A stretch of 64,000 nucleotides of DNA from Drosophila persimilis (taxonomy: Eukaryota > Arthropoda > Insecta > Diptera > Drosophilidae): assembly GCF_003286085.1 (NCBI RefSeq), contig NW_020825314.1, forward strand, positions 248,001 through 312,000. The letters run 5' to 3'. Positions 31,844-45,479 of the stretch are shown piece after piece. The translations under genes and the position numbers were made by a program. Every line of letters begins with the position of its first letter. Within the stretch, counting starts at the first letter, position 1. The notes beneath the pieces were generated by a model. That model did not search any database. It was not told the origin of the DNA and worked only from the letters and a program-made list of their open reading frames with translations.

Positions 31844-34800
31844 TATAGATTTCCCGCCACCGGAAATAAGTTTTCCGCCAGCGGAGAGACATATTTCATC
31901 AGCAGAGATAAGTTGTCCGGCAGGGGATATAGATTTCCCGCCTCCGGAAATAACTTTTCCGCCAGCGGAGAGACGTATTTCGTCAGCAGAGATAAGTTGT
32001 TCGGCAAGTGTTATAACTATCCCCCTCTGGAGATAAGTTTTCTGCCAGAGGAGAAACGTAGTTCGTCAGCGCATATAAATGATCTGCCACTAGAAATAAG
32101 TTTTCCGCCAGCGGAGAAACCTAATTCGTCTGCGGGGATAAATTGTCCGTCTGGGGATATAAATTTCCCGCCGCCGGAGATAAATTGTCTGCCAGCGGAG
32201 ATAAGTTGTCCGTCAGCGGATATAGAATTCCCGCCGCCGGAAACAAGTTTTCCGCCAGCGGAGAGACGTATTTCATCAGCAGATATGAGTTGTCCGGCAG
32301 GGGATATAGATTTCCCGCCACCGGAAATAAGTTTTCTGCCGGCGGAGAATCGTATTTCGTCAGCAGAGATAAGTTGTCCGGCAGGGGATATTAATTTCCC
32401 GCCACCGGAAATAAGTTTTCCGCCAGCGGAGATACGTATTTCGTTAGCAGAGATAAGTTGTCCGGCAGGGGGTATAGATTTCCCGGCACCGGAAATTAGT
32501 TTTCCGCCAGCGGAGAGACGTATTTCGTCAACAGAGATAAGTTGTCTGGCAGGGGATATTGATTTCCCGCCACCGGAAATAAGTTTTCCGCCAGCGGAGA
32601 CACGTATTTCGTTAGCAGAGATAAGTTGTCCGGCAGGGGATATAAACTTCCCGCCACAGGAAATTAGTTTTCCGCCAGCGGAGAGAGGTATTTCGTTAGC
32701 AGACATAAGTTGTCTGGCAGGGAATATAGATTTCCCGCCACCGGAAATAAGTTTTCCTCCAGCGGAGAGATGTATTTGTTCAGCCGAGATAAGATGTCCG
32801 GCAGGGTCTATAGATTTCCCGCAGCCGTAGATGAGTTTTCCGCCAGCGGAGAGACGTAGTTCGTTAGCAGAGATAAGTTGTCAGGACGGGGATATAAACT
32901 TCTCGCCGCCGGAGAGAAGTTTTCTGCAAGCGGAGAGACGTATTTCGTTAGCAGAGATAAGTTCTCCGGCAGGGTATATAAATTTCCCGCCGACGGAGGT
33001 AAATGTTCTGCCAGCGGAGATAAGTTGTCCGTCAGCGGATATAGAATTCCCGCCGCCGGAAACAAGTTTTCCGCCAGCGGAGAGACGTATTTCATCAGCA
33101 GATATGAGTTGTCCGGCAGGGGATATAGATTTCCCGCCACCGGAAATAAGTTTTCTGCCGGCGGAGAATCGTAGTTCGTCAGCAGAGATAAGTTGTCTGC
33201 CAGCGGAGATAAGTTGTCCGTCAGCGGATATAGAATTCCCGCCGCCGGAAACAAGTTTTCCGCCAGCGGAGAGACGTATTTCATCAGCAGATATGAGTTG
33301 TCCGGCAGGGGATATAGATTTCCCGCCACCGGAAATAAGTTTTCTGCCGGCGGAGAATCGTAGTTCGTCAGCAGAGATAAGTTGTCTGCCAGCGGAGATA
33401 AGTTGTCCGTCAGCGGATATAGAATTCCCGCCGCCGGAAACAAGTTTTCCGCCAGCGGAGAGACGTATTTCATCAGCAGATATGAGTTGTCCGGCAGGGG
33501 ATATAGATTTCCCGCCACCGGAAATAAGTTTTCTGCCGGCGGAGAATCGTATTTCGTCAGCAGATATAAGTTGTCCGGCAAGGGTTATAAATTTCCCCCT
33601 CTGGAGATAAGTTTTCTGCCAGAGGAGAAAAGTAGTTCGTCAGCGCATATAAATGATCTGCCACTAGAAATAAGTTTTCCGCCAGCGGAGAAACCTAATT
33701 CGTCTGCGGGGATAAATTGTCCGTCTGGGGATATAAATTTCCCGCCGCCGGAGATAAATTGTCTGCCAGCGGAGATAAGTTGTCCGTCAGCGGATATAGA
33801 ATTCCCGCCGCCGGAAACAAGTTTTCCGCCAGCGGAGAGACGTATTTCATCAGCAGATATGAGTTGTCCGGCAGGGGATATAGATTTCCCGCCACCGGAG
33901 ATAAGTTTACTGCCAGCGGAGAGACGTATTTCGTCAGCAGAGATAAGTTGTCCGGAAGGGGATATATATTTTCCGCCACGGGAAATTAGTTTTCCGCCAG
34001 CGGAGAGACGTATTTCGTCAGCAAAGATAAGTTTTCTGCAAGCGGAGAGACGTATTTCGTCAGCAGAGATAAGTTGTCCGGCAGGGGATATAGATTTCCC
34101 GCCACCGGAGATAAGTTAACTGCCAGCGGAGAGACGTATATCGTCAGGAGAGAGAATTTGTCTGGCAGGGGATATGGATTTCCCGCCACCGGAAATAAGT
34201 TTTCCGCCAGCGGAGATACGTATTTCGTTAGCAGAGATAAGTTGTCCGGCAGGGGGTATAGATTTCCCGGCACCGGAAATTAGTTTTCCGCCAGCGGAGA
34301 GACGTATTTCGTCAACAGAGATAAGTTGTCTGGCAGGGGATATTGATTTCCCGCCACCGGAAATAAGTTTTCCGCCAGCGGAGAGACGTTTTTCGTCAGC
34401 AGATATAAGTTGTCCGGCAAGGGTTATAAATTTCCCCCTCTGGAGATAAGTTTTCTGCCAGAGGAGAAACGTAGTTCGTCAGCTCATATAAATGATCTGC
34501 CACTAGAAATAAGTTTTCCGCCAGCGGAGAAACCTAATTCGTCTGCGGGGATAAATTGTCCGTCTGGGGATATAAATTTCCCGCCGCCGGAGATAAATTG
34601 TCTGCCAGCGGAGATAAGTTGTCCGTCAGCGGAGAGACGTATTTCGTCAGGAGAGAGAATTTGTCTGGCAGGGGATATGGATTTCCCGCCACCGGAAATA
34701 AGTTTTCCGCCAGCGGAGAGACGTTTTTCGTCAGCAGATATAAGTTGTCCGGCAAGGGTTATAAATTTCCCCCTCTGGAGATAAGTTTTCTGCCAGAGGA

Positions 34801-36600
34801 GAAACGTAGTTCGTCAGCGGGGATAAATTGTCCGTCAGGGGATATAAATTTCCCGCCGCCGGAGAGAAGATTTCTGCCAGCGGATAATCGTAGTTCGTCA
34901 GCGGAGATAAATTGTCTGCCAGCGGAGATAAGTTGTCCGCCAGCGGATATAGATTTCCCGCCACCGGAAATAAGTTTTCCGCCAGCGGAGAGACATATTT
35001 CATCAGCAGAGATAAGTTGTCCGGCAGGGGATATAGATTTCCCGCCTCCGGAAATAACTTTTCCGCCAGCGGAGAGACGTATTTCGTCAGCAGAGATAAG
35101 TTGTTCGGCAAGTGTTATAACTATCCCCCTCTGGAGATAAGTTTTCTGCCAGAGGAGAAACGTAGTTCGTCAGCGCATATAAATGATCTGCCACTAGAAA
35201 TAAGTTTTCCGCCAGCGGAGAAACCTAATTCGTCTGCGGGGATAAATTGTCCGTCTGGGGATATAAATTTCCCGCCGCCGGAGATAAATTGTCTGCCAGC
35301 GGAGATAAGTTGTCCGTCAGCGGATATAGAATTCCCGCCGCCGGAAAAAAGTTTTCCGCCAGCGGAGAGACGTATTTCATCAGCAGATATGAGTTGTCCG
35401 GCAGGGGATATAGATTTCCCGCCACCGGAGATAAGTTTACTGCCAGCGGAGAGACGTATTTCGTCAGCAGAGATAAGTTGTCCGGAAGGGGATATATATT
35501 TTCCGCCACGGGAAATTAGTTTTCCGCCAGCGGAGAGACGTATTTCGTCAGCAAAGATAAGTTTTCTGCAAGCGGAGAGACGTATTTCGTCAGCAGAGAT
35601 AAGTTGTCCGGCAGGGGATATAGATTTCCCGCCACCGGAGATAAGTTAACTGCCAGCGGAGAGACGTATATCGTCAGGAGAGAGAATTTGTCTGGCAGGG
35701 GATATGGATTTCCCGCCACCGGAAATAAGTTTTCCGCCAGCGGAGAGACGTATTTCGTCAGCAGATATAAGTTGTCCGGCAAGGGTTATAAATTTCCCCC
35801 TCTGGAGATTAGTTTTCTGCCAGAGGAGAAACGTAGTTCGTCAGCGGGGATAAATTGTCCGTCAGGGGATATAAATTTCCCGCCGCCGGAGATAAGATTT
35901 CTGCCAGCGGATAATCGTAGTTCGTCAGCGGAGATAAATTGTCTGCCAGCGGAGATAAGTTGTCCGCCAGCGGATATAGATTTCCCGCCACCGGAAATAA
36001 GTTTTCCGCCAGCGGAGAGACATATTTCATCAGCAGAGATAAGTTGTCCGGCAGGGGATATAGATTTCCCGCCTCCGGAAATAACTTTTCCGCCAGCGGA
36101 GAGACGTATTTCGTCAGCAGAGATAAGTTGTTCGGCAAGTGTTATAACTATCCCCCTCTGGAGATAAGTTTTCTGCCAGAGGAGAAACGTAGTTCGTCAG
36201 CGCATATAAATGATCTGCCACTAGAAATAAGTTTTCCGCCAGCGGAGAAACCTAATTCGTCTGCGGGGATAAATTGTCCGTCTGGGGATATAAATTTCCC
36301 GCCGCCGGAGATAAATTGTCTGCCAGCGGAGATAAGTTGTCCGTCAGCGGATATAGAATTCCCGCCGCCGGAAACAAGTTTTCCGCCAGCGGAGAGACGT
36401 ATTTCATCAGCAGATATGAGTTGTCCGGCAGGGGATATAGATTTCCCGCCACCGGAAATAAGTTTTCTGCCGGCGGAGAATCGTATTTCGTCAGCAGAGA
36501 TAAGTTGTCCGGCAGGGGATATTAATTTCCCGCCACCGGAAATAAGTTTTCCGCCAGCGGAGATACGTATTTCGTTAGCAGAGATAAGTTTTCCGCCAGC
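31844..36600. repeat. Satellite block with 3104- and 1530-bp spaced copies
   Basis: About 31.33-32.33 kb is repeated 3104 bp downstream at 34.43-35.43 kb. About 33.65-34.18 kb is repeated 1530 bp downstream at 35.18-35.71 kb. Characteristic variants are GAATTCCCGCCGCCGG, ACGTATTTCATCAGCAG, TATGAGTTGTCCGG and CATATAAATGATCTGCC. These nested copies show repeated segmental duplication within the array. No gene is seen. Confidence 0.9.
33019..33585. repeat. Three tandem copies of a 189-bp higher-order repeat
   Basis: Copies start at 33019, 33208 and 33397, exactly 189 bp (nine 21-bp units) apart. Each includes GATATAGAATTCCCGCCGCC, GGAAACAAG, ATTTCATCAGCAGATATGAG and CTGCCGGCGGAGAATCG. The first two are essentially identical; the third changes near its end. 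This is recent local amplification. Confidence 0.92.
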
Positions 36601-39600
36601 GGAGAGACCTATTTTGTCAGCAGAGATAAGATGTCCGGCAGGGGATATAAATTTCCCCCTCTGGAGATAAGTTTTCTGCCAGAGGAGAAACGTAGTTCGT
36701 CAGCGGATATAAATTTCCCTCCACCGCAGAATATTTTTACCGCCAGCGGAGAGATGTATTTTGTCAGCAGAGATAAGATGTCCGGCAGGGGATATAAATT
36801 TCCCGCCACCGGAAGTACATGTTCTGCCAGCGGAGATAAGTTTTCTGGCAGCGCAGGAACGTAGTTCGTCAGCGGAGATAAATTGTCTGCCAGCGGCGAT
36901 AAGTTGTTCGCCGGAGAGACGTATTTCGTCAGCAGCGATAAGTTGTCCGGCAAGGGTTATAAGTTTTCTGCCAGAGGAGAAACGTAGTTCGTCAGCGGAT
37001 ATAAATTATCTGCCACCAGAAATAAGTTTTACGCCAGCGGAGAAACGGAATTCGTCTGCGGGGATAAATTGTCCGTCTGGGGATATAAATTTCCCGCCGC
37101 CGGAGATAAATTGTCTGCCAGCGGAGATAAGTTGTCCGTCAGCGGATATAGATTTCCCGCCACCGGAAATAAGTTTTCCGCCAGTGGAGTGACGTATTTC
37201 GTTAGCAAAGATAAGTTGTCCGGCAGGGGATATAAATTTCCCGCCACCGGAAATAAGTTTTCCGCCAGCGGAGTGATGTATTTCGTTAGCAGAGATAAGT
37301 TGTCCGGCAGGGGATATAAATTTCCCGCCACCGGAAATAAGTTTTCCGCCAGCGGAGAGACGTTTTTCGCTAGCAGAGATAAGTTTTCCGCCAGCGGATA
37401 TAAATTTCCCGCCACCGGAAATAAGTTTTCCGCAAGCGGAAAGACGTATTTCGTCAGCAGAGATAAGTTGTCCGGCAGGGGATATAAATTGTCTGCCAGC
37501 GGCGATAAGTTGTTCGCCGGAGAGACGTATTTCGTCAGCAGAGATAAGTTGTCCGGCAGGGGATATAGATTTCCCGCCACCGGAAATAAGTTTTCCGCCA
37601 GCGGAGAGACGTATTTCGTCAGCAGAGATAAGTTGTCCGGCAGGGGATATAAATTTCCCCCTCTGGAGATAATTTTTCTGCCAGAGGAGAAACGTAGTTC
37701 GTCAGCGGATGTAAATTATCTGCCATCGGAAATAAGTTTTCCGCCAGCAGCGAAACGTAATTCGTCTGCGGGGATAAATTGTCCGTCTGTTGATATAAAT
37801 TTCCCGCCGCCGGAGATAAATTGTCTGCCAGCGGAGATAAGTTGTCCGTCAGCGGATATAGATTTCCCGCCACCGGAAATAAGTTTTCCGCCAGCAGAGA
37901 GACGTATTTCGTCAGCAGAGATGAGTTTTCCGGCAGGGGATATAGATTTCCCGCCACCGGAAATAAGTTTTCCGCCAGCGGAGAGACGTATTTCGTTAGC
38001 AGAGATAAGTTTTCCGCCAGCGGATATAAATTTCCCGCTACCGGAAATAAGTTTTCCGCCAGCGGAGAAACGTAATTCGTCTGCGCTTATAAATTGTCCG
38101 TCTGGGGATATAAATTTCCCGCCACCGGAAATACGTTTTCTGCCAGCGGAGAGACTTATTTCGTCAGCAGAGATAAGTTGTCCCGCAGGGGATATAAATT
38201 TCACGCCACCGGAAGTACATGTTCTGCCAGCGGAGATAAGTTTTCTGCCAGCGGAGGAGCGTAGTTCGTCAGCGGAGATAAATTGTCTGCCAGCGGCTTT
38301 AAGTTGTTCGCCGGAGAGACGTATTTCGTCAGCAGATATAAGTTGTCCGGCAGGGGATATAGATTTCCCGCCACCGGAAATAACTTTTCCGCCAGCGGAC
38401 AGACGTATTTCGTCAGCAGAGATAAGTTGTCCGGCAGGGGATATAAATTTCCCCCTCTGGAGATAATTTTTCTGCCAGAGGAGAAACGTAGTTCGTCAGC
38501 GGATGTAAATTATCTGCCATCGAAAATAAGTTTTCCTCCAGCGGAGAAACGTAATTCGTCTGCGGGGATAAATTGTCCGTCTGGGGATATAAATTTCCCG
38601 CCGCCGGAGGTAAATTGTCTGCCAGCGGAGATAAGTTGTCCGTCAGCGGATATAGATTTCCCGCCACCGGAAAAAAGTTTTCCGCCGGCGGAGAGACGTA
38701 TTTCGTTAGCAGAGATAAGTTGTCAGGCCGGGGATATAAATTTCTCGCCGCCGGAGATTAGTTTTCTACAAGCGGAGAGACGTATTTCGTCAGCAGAGAT
38801 AAGTTTGCTGCAAGCGGAGAGACGTATTTCGTCAGAAGAGATAAGTTGTCCGGCAGAGGATACAGATTTCCCGCCACCGCTGATAAGTTTTCCGCCAGCG
38901 GAGAGACGTATTTCGTTAGCAGAGATAAGCTGTCCGGCAGGGGATATAAATTTCCCGCCGCCGGAGGTAAATGTTATGCCAGCGGAGATCAGTTTTCTGC
39001 CGGCGGAGAAACGTAATTCGTCAGCGGGGATAAATTGTCCGTCTGGGGATATAAATTTCCCGCCGCCGGAGGTAAATTGTCTGCCAGCGGAGATAAGTTA
39101 TCCGTCAGCGGATATAAATTTCCCGCCACCGGAAATAAGTTTTCCTCCAGCGGACGTATTTCGCTAGCATAGATAAGTTGTCAGACCGGGGATATAAATT
39201 TCTCGCCGCCGGAGATATGTTTTCTAAAAGCTGAGAGACGTATTTCGTCAGCAGCGATAAGTTGTCCGGCACAGGATATAGATTTCCCGCCACCGGAAAT
39301 AAGTTTTCCGCCAGCGGAGAGACGTATTTCGTTAGCAGAGATAAGCTGTCCGGCAGGGGATATAAATTTCCCGCCACCGGAAATAAGTTTTCCGCCGGCG
39401 GAGAGACGCATTTCGTTAGCAGAGATAAGTTGTCAGGCTGGGGATATAAATTTCTCGCCGCCGGAGATAAGATTTCTGCCAGTGGAGAATCGTAGTTCGT
39501 CAGCGGAGATAAATTGTCCGCCAGCGGAGATAAATTGTCCGCCAGCGGATATAGATTTCCCGGCACCGGAAATAAGTTTTCTGCCAGCGTAGAGACGTAT

Positions 39601-42600
39601 TTCGTTAGCAGAGATAAGTTGTCCGGCAGGGAATATATATTTCCCGCCACCGGAAATAAGTTTTCCCCCAGCGGAGAGACGTATTTCGTTGTCAGCTGTC
39701 AGTTGTCAGGCCGGGGATAAAAATTTCTCGCCGCCGGAGATAAGATTTCTGCCAGTAGATAATCGTAGTTCGTCAGCGGAGATAAATTGTCCGCCAGCGG
39801 AGATAAGTTGTCCGCCAGCGGATATAGATTTCCCGGCACCGGAAATAAGTTTTCTGCCAGCGTAGAGACGTATTTCGTCAGCAGAGATAAGTTGTTCGGC
39901 AGGGAAAATATATTTCCCGCCACCGGAAATAAGTTTTCCCCCAGCGGAGAGACGTATTTCGTTGTCAGTTGTCAGGCCGGGGATAAAAATATCTCGCCGC
40001 CGGAGATAAGTTTTCTGCAAGCGGAGAGACGTATTTCTTCAGCAGAAATAAGTTTTCAGCAAGCGGAGAGACGTATTTCGTCAGCAGAGATAAGTTGTCC
40101 GGCAGGGGATATATATTTCCCGCCACTGGAAATAAGTTTTCCTCCAGCGGAGAGACGTATTTCGTTAGCATAGATAAGTTGTCAGGCCGGGGATATAAAT
40201 TTCTCGCCGCCGGAGATATGTTTTCTACAAGCGGAGAGACGTGTTTCGTCAGCAGAGATAAGTTTGCTGCAAGCGGAGAGACGTATTTCGTCAGCAGCGA
40301 TAAGTTGTCCGGCAGAGGATATAGATTTCCCGCCACCGGAAATAAGTTTTCCGATAGCGGAGAGACGTATTTCGTTAGCAGAGATAAGCTGTCCGGCAGG
40401 GGATATAAATTTCCCGCCGCCGGAGGTAAATGTTATGCCAGCGGAGATCAGTTTTCTGCCGGCGGAGAAACGTAATTCGTCAGCGGGGATAAATTGTCCG
40501 CCAGGGGATATAAATTTCCTGCCGCCGGAGATAAGATTTCTGCCAGTATAGAATCGTAGTTCGTCAGCGGAGATAAATTGTCCGCCAGCGGAGATAAGTT
40601 GTCCGCCAGCGGAGATAAGTTGTCCGCCAGCGGATATCGATTTCCCGGCACCGGAAATAAGTTTTCTGCCAGCGTAGAGACGTATTGCGTTAGCAGAGAT
40701 AAGCTGTCCGGCAGGGGATATAAATTTCTCGCCGCCGGAAGTACATGTTCTGCCAGCGGAGATAAGTTTTCTGGCAGCGCAGGAACGTAGTTCGTCAGCG
40801 GAGATAAATTGTCTGCCAGCGGCGATAAGTTGTTCGCCGGAGAGACGTATTTCGTCAGCAGCGATAAGTTGTCCGGCAAGGGTTATAAGTTTTCTGCCAG
40901 AGGAGAAACGTAGTTCGTCAGCGGATATAAATTATCTGCCACCAGCAATAAGTTTTACGCCAGCGGAGAAACGGAATTCGTCTGCGTGGATAAATTGTCC
41001 GTCTGGGGATATAAATTTCCCGCCGCCGGAGATAAATTGTCTGCCAGCGCAGATAAGTTGTCCGTCAGCGGATATAGATTTCCCGCCACCGGAAATAAAT
41101 TTTCCGCCAGTGGAGTGACGTATTTCGTTAGCAGAGATAAGTTGTCCGGCAGGGGATATAAATTTCCCGCCACCGGAAATAAGTTTTCCGCCAGTGGAGT
41201 GGCGTATTTCGTTAGCAGAGATAAGTTGTCCGGCAGGGGATATAAATTTCCCGCCACCGGAAATAAGTTTTCCGCCAGCGGAGAGACGTTTTTCGTTAGC
41301 AGAGATAAGTTTTCCGCCAGCGGATATAAATTTCCCGCCACCGGAAATAAGTTTTCCGCCAGCGGAAAGACGTATTTCGTCAGCAGAGATAAGTTGTCCG
41401 GCAGGGGATATAGATTTCCCGCCACCGGAAATAAGTTTTCTGCCGGCGGAGAATCGTATTTCGTCAGCAGAGATAAGTTGTCCGGCAGGAGATATTAATT
41501 TCCCGCCACCGGAAATAAGTTTTCCGCCAGCGGAGAGACGTATTTCGTTAGCAGAGATAAGTTTTCCGCCAGCGGATATAAATTTCCCGCTACCGGAAAT
41601 AAGTTTTCCGCCAGCGGAGAAACGTAATTCGTCTGCGGTTATAAATTGTCCGTCTGGGGATATAAATTTCCCGCCACCGGAAATACGTTTTCTGCCAGCG
41701 GAGAGACTTATTTCGTCAGCAGAGATAAGTTGTCCCGCAGGGGATATAAATTTCACGCCACCGGAAGTACATGTTCTGCCAGCGGAGATAAGTTTTCTGC
41801 CAGCGGAGGAACGTAGTTCGTCAGCGGAGATAAATTGTCTGCCAGCGGCTTTAAGTTGTTCGCCGGAGAGACGTATTTCGTCAGCAGATATAAGTTGTCC
41901 GGCAGGGGATATAGATTCCCGCCACCGGAAATAACTTTTCCGCCAGCGGAGAGACGTATTTTGTCAGCAGAGATAAGTTGTCCGGCAGGGGATATAAATT
42001 TCCCCCTCTGGAGATAATTTTTCTGCCAGAGGAGAAACGTAGTTCGTCAGCGGATGTAAATTATCTGCCATCGAAAATAAGTTTTCCTCCAGCGGAGAAA
42101 CGTAATTCGTCTGCGGGGATAAATTGTCCGTCTGGGGATATAAATTTCCCGCCGCCGGAGGTAAATTGTCTGCCAGCGGAGATAAGTTGTCCGTCAGCGG
42201 ATATAGATTTCCCGCCACCGGAAATAAGTTTTCCGCCGGCGGAGAGACGTATTTCGTTAGCAGAGATAAGTTGTCAGGCCGGGGATATAAATTTCTCGCC
42301 GCCGGAGATTAGTTTTCTACAAGCGGAGAGACGTATTTCGTCAGCAGAGATAAGTTTGCTGCAAGCGGAGAGACGTATTTCGTCAGAAGAGATAAGTTGT
42401 CCGGCAGAGGATATAGATTTCCCGCCACCGCAGATAAGTTTTCTGCCAGCGGAGAGACGTATTTCGTTAGCAGAGATAAGTTGTTCGGCAGGGAATATAT
42501 ATTTCCCGCCACCGGAAATAAGTTTTCCCCCAGCGGAGAGACGTATTTCGTTGTCAGTTGTCAGGCCGGGGATAAAAATTTCTCGCCGCCGGAGATAAGT

Positions 42601-45479
42601 TTTCTGCAAGCGGAGAGACGTATTTCTTCAGCAGAAATAAGTTTTCAGCAAGCGGAGAGACGTATTTCGTCAGCAGAGATAAGTTGTCCGGCAGGGGATA
42701 TATATTTCCCGCCACCGGAAATAAGTTTTCCTCCAGCGGAGAGACGTATTTCGTTAGCATAGATAAGTTGTCAGGCCGGTGATATATATTTCCCGCCACC
42801 GGAAATAAGTTTTCCTCCAGCGGAGAAACGTAATTCGTCTGCGGGGATAAATTGTCCGTCTGGGGATATAAATTTCCCGCCGCCGGAGGTAAATTGTCTG
42901 CCAGCGGATATAAGTTGTCCGTCAGCGGATATAAATTTTCCGCCACCGGAAATAAGTTTTCCGCCGGCGGAGAGACGCATTTCGTTAGCAGAGATAAGTT
43001 GTCAGGCTGGGGATATAAATTTCTCGCCGCCGGAGATAAGATTTCTGCCAGTGGAGAATCGTAGTTCGTCAGCGGAGATAAATTGTCCGCCAGCGGAGAT
43101 AAATTGTCCGCCAGCGGATATAGATTTCCCGGCACCGGAAATAAGTTTTCTGCCAGCGTAGAGACGTATTTCGTTAGCAGAGATAAGTTGTCCGGCAGGG
43201 AATATATATTTCCCGCCACCGGAAATAAGTTTTCTGCCGGCGGAGAATCGTATTTCGTCAGCAGAGATAAGTTGTCCGGCAGGAGATATTAATTTCCCGC
43301 CACCGGAAATAAGTTTTCCGCCAGCGGAGAGACGTATTTCGTTAGCAGAGATAAGTTTTCCGCCAGCGGATATAAATTTCCCGCTACCGGAAATAAGTTT
43401 TCCGCCAGCGGAGAAACGTAATTCGTCTGCGGTTATAAATTGTCCGTCTGGGGATATAAATTTCCCGCCACCGGAAATACGTTTTCTGCCAGCGGAGAGA
43501 CTTATTTCGTCAGCAGAGATAAGTTGTCCCGCAGGGGATATAAATTTCACGCCACCGGAAGTACATGTTCTGCCAGCGGAGATAAGTTTTCTGCCAGCGG
43601 AGGAACGTAGTTCGTCAGCGGAGATAAATTGTCTGCCAGCGGCTTTAAGTTGTTCGCCGGAGAGACGTATTTCGTCAGCAGATATAAGTTGTCCGGCAGG
43701 GGATATAGATTTCCCGCCACCGGAAATAACTTTTCCGCCAGCGGAGAGACGTATTTCGTCAGCAGAGATAAGTTGTCCGGCAGGGGATATAAATTTCCCC
43801 CTCTGGAGATAATTTTTCTGCCAGAGGAGAAACGTAGTTCGTCGGCGGATGTAAATTATCTGCCATCGAAAATAAGTTTTCCTCCAGCGGAGAAACGTAA
43901 TTCGTCTGCGGGGATAAATTGTCCGTCTGGGGATATAAATTTCCCGCCGCCGGAGGTAAATTGTCTGCCAGCGGAGATAAGTTGTCCGTCAGCGGATATA
44001 GATTTCCCGCCACCGGAAATAAGTTTTCCGCCGGCGGAGAGACGTATTTCGTTAGCAGAGATAAGTTGTCAGGCCGGGGATATAAATTTCTCGCCGCCGG
44101 AGATTAGTTTTCTACAAGCGGAGAGACGTATTTCGTCAGCAGAGATAAGTTTGCTGCAAGCGGAGAGACGTATTTCGTCAGAAGAGATAAGTTGTCCGGC
44201 AGAGGATATAGATTTCCCGCCACCGCAGATAAGTTTTCCGCCAGCGGAGAGACGTATTTCGTTAGCAGAGATAAGTTGTTCGGCAGGGAATATATATTTC
44301 CCGCCACCGGAAATAAGTTTTCCCCCAGCGGAGAGACGTATTTCGTTAGCATAGATAAGTTGTCAGGCCGGTGATATATATTTCCCGCCACCGGAAATAA
44401 GTTTTCCTCCAGCGGAGAAACGTAATTCGTCTGCGGGGATAAATTGTCCGTCTGGGGATATAAATTTCCCGCCGCCGGAGGTAAATTGTCTGCCAGCGGA
44501 TATAAGTTGTCCGTCAGCGGATATAAATTTTCCGCCACCGGAAATAAGTTTTCCGCCGGCGGAGAGACGCATTTCGTTAGCAGAGATAAGTTGTCAGGCT
44601 GGGGATATAAATTTCTCGCCGCCGGAGATAAGATTTCTGCCAGTGGAGAATCGTAGTTCGTCAGCGGAGATAAATTGTCCGCCAGCGGAGATAAGTTGTC
44701 CGCCAGCGGATATCGATTTCCCGGCACCGGAAATAAGTTTTCTGCCAGCGTAGAGACGTATTGCGTTAGCAGAGATAAGTTGTCAGGCCGGGGATAAAAA
44801 TTTCTCGCCGCCGGAGGTAGATGTTCTGGCAGCGGAGATCAGTTTTCTGCCGGCGGAGAAACGTAATTCGTCAGCGGGGATAAATTGTCCGCCAGCGGAT
44901 ATAGATTTCCCAGTACCGGAAATAAGTTTTCCGCCACCTGAGAGACGTATTTCGTAAGCAGAGATAAGTTGTCCGGCTGCGGATATATATTTCCCGCCGC
45001 CGGAGGTTAATGTTCTGCCAGCGGAGATCAGTTTTCTGCCGGCGGAGAAACGTAGCTCGTCAGCGGAGATAAAATGTCTGTCAGCGGAGAAAAGTTTTTC
45101 AGCGGATGTAAATTATCTGCCATCGAAAATAAGTTTTCCTCCAGCGGAGAAACGTAATTCGTCTGCGGGGATAAATTGTCCGTCTGGGGATATAAATTTT
45201 CCGCCGCCGGAGGTAAATTGTCTGCCAGCGGAGATAAGTTGTCCGTCAGCGGATATAGATTTCCCGCCACCGGAAATAAGTTTTCCGCCGGCGGAGAGAC
45301 GTATTTCGTTAGCAGAGATAAATTGTCAGGCCGGGGATATAAATTTCTCGCCGCCGGAGATTAGTTTTCTACAAGCGGAGAGACGTATTTCGTCAGCAGA
45401 GATAAGTTTGCTGCAAGCGGAGAGACGTATTTCGTCAGAAGAGATAAGTTGTCCGGCAGATAAGTTTTCCGCCAGCGGA
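36601..45479. repeat. Satellite block with kilobase-scale copies
   Basis: Recurring segments include 36.8-37.4 kb, repeated at 40.74-41.4 kb (offset 3926; landmark GGAAGTACATGTTCTGCC at 36811 and 40737). The region carrying AGCGGCTTTAAGTTG recurs near 38.29, 41.84 and 43.64 kb, with offsets of about 3552 and 1794 bp. U3 is often GTCCGTCTGGGG or GTCCGTCAGCGG, and U1 is often CTGCCAGCGGAGATAAG without the ACGTATTTCG unit. The 21-bp phase is less regular than in the left half. Open frames (for example 465 codons from a TTG at 37069) are periodicity artefacts. No gene is seen. Confidence 0.9.

Noticed and set aside
37069..38466. 465-codon plus-strand open frame as a gene
   Set aside because: The start codon is TTG, the product is only satellite heptads, and other frames over the same stretch are equally open.
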